A stretch of 64,000 nt of DNA from contig NC_010162.1 of NCBI RefSeq assembly GCF_000067165.1, positions 5,649,001 to 5,713,000 of the forward strand. Reading direction: 5' to 3'. A program made the translations under genes and the position numbers. Source of the stretch: Sorangium cellulosum So ce56 (lineage in GTDB: Bacteria > Myxococcota_A > Polyangia > Polyangiales > Polyangiaceae). The first letter of the stretch is position 1, and each line of letters begins with the position of its first letter. The notes under the pieces were generated by a model, which saw nothing but the letters and a program-made list of their open reading frames with translations, ran no database searches and was not told the origin of the DNA. Shown piece after piece: positions 42,108-50,100 of this stretch.

Positions 42108-43708
42108 TCAGCGCGGAGGGGTCCAGCCGCCGAGCACGATCGCCGGATCGCGCATCATCGCCGCTTGCTCCGCGGAGATCTGCGTCGATCCGGCGATACG
42201 CCCGCTGGTGTCGATGAGGCGTCCATCCGCGTCCCGGCTCTGGTACTCCCAGAAGCGGAGGGTGCGCGGAGGAGATCCGCCCGTGATCGTCCACCCCGCC
42301 CGCGAGATGTGGCTGCCGAGCGTGCAGTTGATGTACGCGACGTGGCTCGACGGGTACTGGCTCACGTCGATCCTCGCCAGCGTGTTCCCCGTGATGCCCG
42401 CGTCGCTCGTGATGCGCGAGTCGACGAAGACATAGCCGTAGCCGGCGTCGCCGTTGCGCGCCTGCACGATGTAGCCGGATCGACCGACCGTCTTGATCTC
42501 GCACCGGTTGAAATACGCCGCGCCCGTGCCCCACACGAAGTCGACGTTGCCTGCGATGGTGCAGTTGTCCGCGTAGAGGCGCCCGGACCAGAGCAGCGTG
42601 TCCTGGAGGCTCAGGAGTTCGGCGTCGCGCACGACGCACCTGTCGCAGTCCTGGAGGCGCAGCGCCTCCGCCTGGGAGCCGCCCTGCGGCGTGAGGTTGT
42701 GGATGGTGAGGTTCTCGATGATGAGGTCGCTCACCTTGTCCGCGCCGACGAGCGCGCGCCCCTGGTGCTCGGGTTCAGGTTGTTGTTGTTCGTGCCCGAC
42801 AGGACCGTGCCTTTGCGGTCGGCCCCGCGCAGCGTGATGTTGTGCTTGTTCTCGAAGTAGACGACCCCGTGGTGGGTCCCGCGCTGAACGGTGATGAGCA
42901 CGCTGTCCCTGTTGTTCGCCGGGACCGCGTCGAGCGCGCCCTGCACGGAGCAGAAGTCGCCGGAGCCGTCGAGCGCGACGTCGAGCGACGCGACGCTCGA
43001 TGGGCCTGCGTTCGCCGTGTCGAAGCGCCACGCCGTCGCGTCCGCGATCGCGAACGAGCCGCCCCCCGGGGGGACGATGGCGCCGGGGTCGACCGTGACG
43101 TAATAGGACTCTCCGTAGTCGAGCGCGCGCGACGGCAAGGACACGACGACATCGTTGCCGTCCACGTACACCGGGCGAGGTACGTTGAACGTCCGGCCGC
43201 CGATCGTGGCGCTCACGGTCATCGAGGCCATGTCGACCGTCGCGACCGCCGCGCCCGGCCGGGCGGCGTTGAACACGCGAACCGCGCCCGCGCTGCCCAG
43301 CGCCGGCGCGCCGGGGAACGTGATGCGGAGCGGCGGATCCGGGCACAGCCCCCGGGCGCCCGGCGCGGGGAACAGCGCGCTCACGCCGTCAGGGAGGTCG
43401 ACCGGGGCCGCGCCGCCGTCGCCCTGGCTCGCGCCCGTGCCCTCGCCACCGCCGGCCGCGCCGGCGCCGCCCGCTCCCGCGCCGCCCGATGCGGCGCTGC
43501 TGGTCGACCCGCCGCCGCCCGACGCCGCGCTGCTGGTCGACCCGCCGCCGGTCGATCCGCCGCCGGTCGATCCGCCGCTGGTCGAAGCGCCGGCCGTCGA
43601 GGCGCCGCTGGACGCCTCGGCGCTGGTGTCGTCCGCCGTCCCGGCGCCCTCGCAGGCGATCGAACACAGACCGAGGAGCCCGAAGAGAAAAAGTCGAGAG
43701 CGGATCAT
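42108..43708 (-). pseudogene. Secreted pectinesterase lipoprotein (CE8), frameshifted
   Basis: From the ATG at 43708 a lipoprotein signal (LLGLCSIACEGA, Cys19) leads to Gly/Ser linkers, an Ig-like domain (GLCPDPPLRITFPGAPALGS) and the start of the pectinesterase helix (VASLDVALDGSGDFCSVQGA). The frame is lost near 42760, after LNPSTRG. It resumes one base over as RALVGADKVSDLIIENLTIH, with the catalytic blocks EALRLQDCDRCVVRD, LLSLQDTLLWSG and NVDFVWGTGAAYFNRCEI, ending at 42108. The total length is one base short of a multiple of three, so a single deleted base explains it. It may be a true pseudogene or a base-call error in a G/C run. The product would demethylate pectin, feeding uronate catabolism. 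Confidence 0.85.
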
Positions 43709-43893
43709 GGCGCCGGCGCAGGGTATCAAGGCGATGCGCGGCCTGGCAATCCGCGCTCAGGGCACGGAACGTGCCCCTGCCCTGTTCGCAGAGACGCCCC
43801 ATGCACCAAGGCCGGCCGTGTGGCACGACGGCCATCGTCGTTCCGGCGCAACGGCCCCTGGTGCGTTCGCCCCATCCACCCTCGAGGAGCTTC

Positions 43894-46638
43894 ATGGCTG
43901 ACTCCGTACCCATGACCGACCGTGCCCACGATGTCCTTCGTCAGGAGCCTCAGAGCCTCGACCCCATCTTCAGGCCGCGGAACGTCGCGGTCATCGGCGC
44001 GACCGAGAACAGCGGCGCCGTCGGCCGCACGGTCCTCTGGAACCTGATCAGCAACCCGTTCGGCGGCACCGTCTATCCGGTGAACCCGAAGCGGCAGAGC
44101 GTTCTCGGCATCAAGGCCTATCCGAGCATCGCGGCCGTGCCGGCGAAGGTGGATCTCGCGGTCCTCGTCACGCCCGCCGCGAGCGTGCCGGGCCTCATCG
44201 GCGAGTGCGTGGACGCCGGCGTCCCCGGTGCGATCATCATCTCGGCGGGATTCAAGGAGATGGGCCCCCCGGGCGTCCAGCTCGAGCGGCAGATCATGGA
44301 GCGCGCCCGCGGCAAGATGCGCATCATCGGCCCGAACTGCCTGGGCGTCATGAACCCGATCGGCGGGCTCAACGCGACGTTCGCGAAGGGGCAGGCGCGG
44401 CCGGGCAAGGTCGCGTTCATCAGCCAGTCCGGCGCGCTCTGCACGGCGGTGCTCGACTGGAGCATCCAGGAGCAGGTCGGCTTCAGCGCGTTCGTCAGCG
44501 TCGGCTCGATGCTCGACGTCGGCTGGGGCGACCTGATCGACCACCTCGGCAACGACCCCAAGACGAGCAGCATCCTCATCTACATGGAGTCGATCGGCGA
44601 CCCGCGCGACGCGCGAGCGTTCCTGTCGGCCGCCCGCGAGGTGGCGCTCACCAAGCCGATCATCGTGATCAAGCCAGGCCGCAGCGAGGCGGCGGCGAAG
44701 GCGGCCGCCTCGCACACCGGCTCGCTCACCGGCTCGGACGAGGTGCTCGACGCGGCGTTCCGGCGCGTCGGTGTGCTGCGCGTGAACGACATCGCGGACC
44801 TGTTCTCCATGGCCGAGACGCTGGCCAAGCAGCCCCGGCCCCGCGGCAACCGGCTGTGCATCGTCACCAACGCCGGCGGCCCGGGCGTGCTGGCGACGGA
44901 CGCGCTCGTCGCGAACGGCGGGGAGCTGGCGCCGCTCTCGCCGGAGATCCTTGGCGAGCTGAGCGGCTTCCTCCCCGCCGCGTGGAGCCGCAACAACCCG
45001 GTCGACGTGCTCGGCGACGCCGGCGCCGATCGCTACGCGAAGGCGCTGGAGATCTGCGCCAAGGACCCGCACAACGACGGCGTGCTCGTCATCCTCACGC
45101 CGCAGGACATGACCGAGCCGACCCAGACCGCCGAGGCGCTGCGCAAGCACGCGCACGTCGACGGCAAGCCGGTCCTCGCCAGCTGGATGGGCGGCGTGGA
45201 GGTGGAGGCGGGCAAAGCCATCTTGAACCGCGCCGGGGTCCCGACGTTCGAGTACCCCGACACCGCCGCTCGCGCGTTCTGCTCGATGTTCCGTTACGCG
45301 TACGCCCTCCGCGCCCTGTACGAGACGCCGAGCACGGACGAGCGGGCGTTGAACGTCGACCGCGAGCGGGCCAGGGAGATCATCGCCGGCGTCCGCGCGT
45401 CGGGGCGGACGCTCCTGGATGAGGTGGAGTCGAAGCAGCTCATGGCGGCGTACGGCATCCCGACGGTGCCGACCGCCGTCGCGAGGAGCGCGGACGAGGC
45501 CGTGGCCACGGCCGGGGAGATGGGATATCCGGCCGTCCTCAAGCTGTACAGCGCGACGATCACCCACAAGACCGACGTGGGCGGCGTGAAGCTCGACCTG
45601 CGCGACGACGACGCCGTGCGCAGGGCGTTCGAGGAGATCCAGGAGAGCGTCTCGCGGCGGGCCGGCGCGCAGCACTTCCAGGGCGTGACGGTCCAGCCGA
45701 TGATCTCGCTGAAGGACGCCTACGAGATCATCCTCGGCAGCTCGATCGATCCGCAGTTCGGCCCGGTGCTCTTGTTCGGGGCCGGCGGGCAGCTCGTCGA
45801 GATCTTCAAGGACCGCTCGCTCGGCCTGCCGCCGCTCAACGCGACGCTCGCGCGGCGCATGATGGAGCAGACGAGGATCTACCGCGCGCTCAAGGGCGTG
45901 CGCGGCCGCAAGCCGGTGGACCTCACGATGCTCGAGCACCTGCTCGTGAGGTTCTCGCAGCTCGTGATCGAGCAGCGATGGATAAGCGAGATCGACATCA
46001 ACCCGCTCTCCGTGAGCGCGGAGGAGGCCATCGCCCTCGACGCCCGCGTCGTCCTGCACCCGCCGGACACGCCGGAGTCCGCGCTCCCCAGGTCGGCGAT
46101 CCGCGAGTATCCCACGCAGTATGTGACGGAGCTCGAGAGCAAGGACGGGCAGTCTTTCACGATCCGGCCCATCCGCCCCGAAGACGAGCCGCAGATGGTC
46201 GAGTTCCACAAGAAGCTGTCCGAGCGGACCGTGCGGCTCCGGTATTTCTACCCGATGCAGCTCGATCTGCGCACCGCGCACGAGCGGCTGACGCGCGTCT
46301 GCTTCGCGGACTACGACCGGGAGATGGCGCTCGTCGTCGAGAAGCCGCCCGCGGGCGGCGCGCAGCGGCAGATCATCGGCGTCGGCCGGCTGAGCAAGCT
46401 GCCAGGCACGCGCGACGCGGAGTTCGCCCTGCTGATCAGCGACGAGCACCAGCGGCAGGGGCTCGGTTCCCGGCTGCTCGGCCTCCTCGTCCAGATCGGC
46501 CGCGACGAGGGGCTCTCCCGCATCAGCGCCGACATCCTGGCCGAGAACGTGGAGATGCAGCGCGTGGCGCAGAAGCTCGGCTTCCGGGTGACGCGCGAGA
46601 TCGGCGACTCGACCGCGAGGGCGGAGCTGACGCTGTAG
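43894..46638 (+). CDS. Pat/YfiQ-like protein lysine acetyltransferase (acyl-CoA-synthetase-GNAT fusion)
   Basis: The ATG at 43894 follows GAGGAG and gives 914 residues. The order is CoA-binding domain (FRPRNVAVIGATENSGAVGR), succinyl-CoA-ligase-like domains (PGKVAFISQSGALCTAVLDW, KPGRSEAAAKAAASHTGSL), ATP-grasp (about 510-720: SKQLMAAYGIPTVPTAVARS, LKLYSATITHKTDVGGVKL) and a C-terminal GNAT domain (FTIRPIRPEDEPQMVEFHKK, SDEHQRQGLGSRLLGLL). This is the layout of Pat enzymes that acetylate and switch off acetyl-CoA synthetase, linked to energy status. The His expected in the synthetase part is within AASHTGSL. It appears monocistronic. Confidence 0.92.
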   Translation: MADSVPMTDRAHDVLRQEPQSLDPIFRPRNVAVIGATENSGAVGRTVLWNLISNPFGGTVYPVNPKRQSVLGIKAYPSIAAVPAKVDLAVLVTPAASVPGLIGECVDAGVPGAIIISAGFKEMGPPGVQLERQIMERARGKMRIIGPNCLGVMNPIGGLNATFAKGQARPGKVAFISQSGALCTAVLDWSIQEQVGFSAFVSVGSMLDVGWGDLIDHLGNDPKTSSILIYMESIGDPRDARAFLSAAREVALTKPIIVIKPGRSEAAAKAAASHTGSLTGSDEVLDAAFRRVGVLRVNDIADLFSMAETLAKQPRPRGNRLCIVTNAGGPGVLATDALVANGGELAPLSPEILGELSGFLPAAWSRNNPVDVLGDAGADRYAKALEICAKDPHNDGVLVILTPQDMTEPTQTAEALRKHAHVDGKPVLASWMGGVEVEAGKAILNRAGVPTFEYPDTAARAFCSMFRYAYALRALYETPSTDERALNVDRERAREIIAGVRASGRTLLDEVESKQLMAAYGIPTVPTAVARSADEAVATAGEMGYPAVLKLYSATITHKTDVGGVKLDLRDDDAVRRAFEEIQESVSRRAGAQHFQGVTVQPMISLKDAYEIILGSSIDPQFGPVLLFGAGGQLVEIFKDRSLGLPPLNATLARRMMEQTRIYRALKGVRGRKPVDLTMLEHLLVRFSQLVIEQRWISEIDINPLSVSAEEAIALDARVVLHPPDTPESALPRSAIREYPTQYVTELESKDGQSFTIRPIRPEDEPQMVEFHKKLSERTVRLRYFYPMQLDLRTAHERLTRVCFADYDREMALVVEKPPAGGAQRQIIGVGRLSKLPGTRDAEFALLISDEHQRQGLGSRLLGLLVQIGRDEGLSRISADILAENVEMQRVAQKLGFRVTREIGDSTARAELTL

Positions 46639-46894
46639 GCGCGTCCACGAGCCTTCGTCCCCGCCCAATGGGATACTCGGTGCGCGATCACGACCACCCC
46701 CGGCCGGCGAACTAAGCTCACCTCAGCACGGCGAAGGCTGCGGAGCCGCTGGAGGAAGCCGCTCGAACGGTTCCAATGAATCCACGGCGCTCGATCGCGA
46801 CGATGATGCTCTCGACCTCGGCGGCCTCCCTCCCGCTCGGCGATCCCGCCCAGCGTGACGGCGACGCCGCCTCCGTCGGAGGGGCCGTCGCTCG
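46639..46894. other. Intergenic stretch before the T6SS island
   Basis: No confident gene. A minus-strand frame ending at 46718 reads EAAEVESIIVAIERRGFIG and TVRAASSSGSAAFAVLR, which could be the tail of a lost gene, but it lacks a credible N-terminus. Confidence 0.3.
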
Positions 46895-46938
46895 GTCAGA
46901 CGTTCTCTCTATACGGTCGGACGTTCTCGTCATACAAT
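46895..46938 (+). promoter_or_regulatory. Two 21-bp direct repeats with a -10-like box
   Basis: GTCAGACGTTCTC at 46895 and GTCGGACGTTCTC at 46916 are spaced exactly 21 bases (two helical turns); the full 21-bp units agree at 16 positions. The second unit runs into TACAAT (46933-46938), a good -10 hexamer 17 bases before the start codon of the first island gene. No clear -35 box is seen, so an activator or ECF-type promoter with tandem operators is inferred. Confidence 0.45.
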
Positions 46939-46954
46939 CTCCCGCGGGACAGCA

Positions 46955-48256
46955 ATGGTCTTCCGGGCGTTGCTCTGGGTCAGCTCACGGAGCTTCGAGT
47001 TGCGCGACAGCACGCACCTCGGCGACGGCTCGGAAACGCTGTGCTTCCACGACGAAGCACAGGCGCTGGCCTGGCTGCGCTGGGCTGGGTTCGATCCGAG
47101 CAACCTGGCGACCCTGAGGCGGTGCGTCGCCGAGGACCCCGGCTTGTGGGCTCTTTCGCGGCTGGGGAACGAGGATGTACTGCGCATCTTGGCATGGCAG
47201 CTTGCATCTCGGCGGTTGACCCTCGTCGAGGGTCCCAGCATCGCGCCACCGTCGATGGCCCCGCGATGGCTCGACCGCGGGTCCGAGGAGGCGGCGCAGG
47301 TGCTGCCGAGCGCGGAACGCTCCGCGGCGGACGACTGGATCGCCGTCCAGCTGGTGGGCGAGGACGCTCGGCCGATCCCCGGGGAGCGCTGCCGGATCCA
47401 GCTGCCGGACGGGTCGGCGCGCGACGAAGCGCTCGATGGAGAGGGGTTCATCGCGATCCGAGGCATCCGTCCGGGCCCGTGTGCTGTGACATTTCCCGAG
47501 CTGGATCGGGACGCCTGGATGAGCCTTGGTGAAGCAGACCTCCCCTCCCGACGAACCAACGGTCGTTCGCCGGCGCAGCGCTGGACGTCGCAGCGGCGCC
47601 CGATCCCTGACGGGGGCACGACGCACCGTGTCCGCCAGGGAGAGAACATCGAGAGCCTCGCCTTTCTTTACGGCCACGTCTCGGTGACCCTCCGGGCCGA
47701 CGCTCGCAACGCGCCGCTCAGGGCGAAGCGGCACAACCTCAACGTCCTGTCGCCAGGGGACGAGTTCTTCATCCCGGCCCTACGGCGGCGCTCGGAGGCC
47801 GCGCACACAGGCGCCCTGCATCGATTCAAGCGGATCGGCGTCCCCTCGTTGCTCCGCTTCCGCGCGCTGGTCGGGGGCCAGCCGCTCGCGCGGGAGCCTT
47901 TCCGCGTCGCGATCGATGGCCAGGCGAACCCGGCCATCGAGGGGGCGACCGACGGGAACGGCTTCCTGGAGTGCTTCGTCCCGCCAGACGCCGTCTCCGC
48001 CGAGGTGCGGGTCGGGCTCCCCCCGCAGGTGTTCCGTTACACGATCACGCTGCGGACGTTGGATCCGATCACGCAGACCACCGGCATCCAGGGACGGCTG
48101 AAGAACCTCGGACTCTACGAGGGCGCCGTCGACGGAGGCGAAGGCCCGGCGACGCACGCAGCGGTGAGCCAATTTCAGATGCGCTGCGGGCTCCCCGTGA
48201 CCGGCGAAGCCGACGACGCGACCCGACGCAGGCTGCTCGATCTGCACCAGAGCTGA
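46955..48256 (+). CDS. Peptidoglycan-binding/LysM-like protein at head of T6SS island
   Basis: The ATG at 46955 gives 433 residues. The N-terminal third is unknown. Then comes a beta-sandwich-like segment (RCRIQLPDGSARDEALDGEG). A LysM-like segment follows (THRVRQGENIESLAFLYGH to LNVLSPGDEFFIPA). A second beta segment precedes a C-terminal PG_binding_1 domain (IQGRLKNLGLYEGAVDGGEG, THAAVSQFQMRCGLPVTGEA). No signal peptide. Cytosolic proteins of this type are frequent beside vgrG genes in myxobacteria, where they may serve as cargo-binding or wall-targeting parts of T6SS effectors. It runs into the HNH gene after about 30 bases. Confidence 0.75.
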   Translation: MVFRALLWVSSRSFELRDSTHLGDGSETLCFHDEAQALAWLRWAGFDPSNLATLRRCVAEDPGLWALSRLGNEDVLRILAWQLASRRLTLVEGPSIAPPSMAPRWLDRGSEEAAQVLPSAERSAADDWIAVQLVGEDARPIPGERCRIQLPDGSARDEALDGEGFIAIRGIRPGPCAVTFPELDRDAWMSLGEADLPSRRTNGRSPAQRWTSQRRPIPDGGTTHRVRQGENIESLAFLYGHVSVTLRADARNAPLRAKRHNLNVLSPGDEFFIPALRRRSEAAHTGALHRFKRIGVPSLLRFRALVGGQPLAREPFRVAIDGQANPAIEGATDGNGFLECFVPPDAVSAEVRVGLPPQVFRYTITLRTLDPITQTTGIQGRLKNLGLYEGAVDGGEGPATHAAVSQFQMRCGLPVTGEADDATRRRLLDLHQS

Positions 48257-48286
48257 GCCCTGCTGTTGATGCCCCGGAGTAGCGAG

Positions 48287-49822
48287 ATGATCAAGATACA
48301 GAAGCCAGCGGAGGCGCCTGAGACCCTGCAAAAGGCCCAGAAACTTGTTGAGGGCTGGAAGAAAGACTACAAGAAAATCAGGAAGCGCACCCGAGCGCGG
48401 GAGCGCCTCGCGAGCTTCGTTAAATCGATTGACATCGACTCGTCGATGTATGCCGCCAGCGACGTGAAGAGCGCGCTCGTCCGCTCGCACTATGGCAAGT
48501 GCGTCTTTTGCGAGTCACGCATCCTCCACGTCGGTCATGGCGACGTCGAGCACTTCCGCCCCAAGGGCGGCTTCACCGTGTTCGACTCGAGCCGAGCGAG
48601 CCAAAGGAGCGACCTGAGCCACGACAACCCTTACATCGGGCTCGCCTACGACTGGAACAACCTCTTTCTCGCGTGCCAGATCTGCAACCAAGTCTACAAG
48701 AAGAACTTCTTCGACATGATGCCGGACACCGCCGAGGCGGGACAGGACCTCAGCGAGATGGATGACGAGAAGAGGCGCGAGATAAGCGAGAAGCGCGCCG
48801 AACGCGCAAAGCCCTTCGAAGATGTTCATGACGAGAAGGCCGTGCTCATCCATCCCTCGAACGAGAATCCTCGGCAGTTCATCCAGTTCGATCCGATGAC
48901 CGCCGAGGCGCTCGGCGCCAAGCTCACCAGCAGCGGTGAGAAGGGCTTTAAGGACGAGGACCTCAAGACGGCTCGCGGCGGCGGCAACATCATTGCCCTC
49001 GGCCTGAACCGACCCGACCTCCTCGCGGCCAGGGCGAAGCACCTCGTCTACCTGCGCTCCTTGTTCGTGCTCGCCGTGATGAACGTCACGATCTGGAAAG
49101 CCATGGCCGATGTTCCGCTCGCGCTCGACGAGGTGAAATACGACCAAGAAGACATCCATGGAGATGCCCTGAGGCAGCTTCGGTGGTCCACGTCGCCGAT
49201 GGCGGAATATTCGGCCCTGGCCCAGGACGCGATCCACCAATGGCGAATCGACCTCCCGGCGCTCTCCGTCGAGATGCATGGGGAGGCAGCGACGGCTGGA
49301 CCTGCAGAGAAGGAGAGCACCGTCAACACCGGGAACATCCCGCTCCCCGTGCTCCGGCTTCAAGCTCAGAACAAGCTCTTCAACGGCGAACAGGACGAGT
49401 CCAGCCCTCAGGGACTCCTACAGAACGCGCTCGACGCCTATGAGAGCCAACGAAAAGAGGAGGATCGGGAGGAGAGGCGCCGCGCCCGCCAGAGCCTGCA
49501 CAACGATTACAACTCCTACGCCGTGGAGTTCAACAACGTCAGGACTAAATACAACCGCGCGTACAAAAACAACAAAAAGGACAAGGGTTCATTGAACGAA
49601 GAATTTAAAAAGGAGATATCAGAGTCGTTCTTGGACATCGGCATGCTCGCCCATATCCTCGAGTGTGAGTACGAGTATGCGGGCGTAGATAACAAAGGAT
49701 CAAAGGTCGCGGAGAGGCGCAAAAATCTTCGCTCTTTGTGTCAACGTAATGCCGAAAAGGCCAAGAATGGCGAACCGCTGGCGAACAACGCCGCCGAGTT
49801 CATCCAAATCACAAGAAGGTAG
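48287..49822 (+). CDS. HNH endonuclease (PtuB/TIGR02646-like)
   Basis: The start is the ATG at 48287 with GGAG upstream, giving 511 residues; an ATG at 48269 is possible. The nuclease is near the N-terminus: CVFCESRILHVGHGDVEHFR with zinc cysteines and the catalytic D-V-E-H, then YDWNNLFLACQICNQVYKK, the N and second zinc pair of the HNH fold. This pattern is shared with PtuB of the Septu system and the HNH partner of retron-Ec78. A long helical, highly charged C-terminal region follows. No PtuA-like ATPase is adjacent, so it is either a solo defence nuclease or a T6SS cargo. Confidence 0.8.
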   Translation: MIKIQKPAEAPETLQKAQKLVEGWKKDYKKIRKRTRARERLASFVKSIDIDSSMYAASDVKSALVRSHYGKCVFCESRILHVGHGDVEHFRPKGGFTVFDSSRASQRSDLSHDNPYIGLAYDWNNLFLACQICNQVYKKNFFDMMPDTAEAGQDLSEMDDEKRREISEKRAERAKPFEDVHDEKAVLIHPSNENPRQFIQFDPMTAEALGAKLTSSGEKGFKDEDLKTARGGGNIIALGLNRPDLLAARAKHLVYLRSLFVLAVMNVTIWKAMADVPLALDEVKYDQEDIHGDALRQLRWSTSPMAEYSALAQDAIHQWRIDLPALSVEMHGEAATAGPAEKESTVNTGNIPLPVLRLQAQNKLFNGEQDESSPQGLLQNALDAYESQRKEEDREERRRARQSLHNDYNSYAVEFNNVRTKYNRAYKNNKKDKGSLNEEFKKEISESFLDIGMLAHILECEYEYAGVDNKGSKVAERRKNLRSLCQRNAEKAKNGEPLANNAAEFIQITRR

Positions 49823-50100
49823 GAGCAAGACATCCTCCGCGCGCTGGCTGCGGCACGCACTTCGATGCGCCACCGGAGACGGACGCGGGGGGCTGCCCGA
49901 TCCAGCGCTACCGTTGCCATCCTGCCGCTGCCTCATCGCCTCTCCCGCGCGTCGAGTCACGGCGTCCCGCTCGCCGGCGGCCCGCCCGGAGAAGGAACGG
50001 GTTGCGCTTGACGCGCGCGCAGCAATCGTTTTTCATCGGTCGAATCTCCAAACCGGCGCCCGGAGGAGGGCCCTGTCTGGCCTGACATCCCGGTGCCGCC
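49823..50100. other. Intergenic stretch before vgrG
   Basis: A 278-bp gap with no gene. A TTGACG at 50008-50013 could be a -35 box but lacks a matching -10. Confidence 0.3.
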
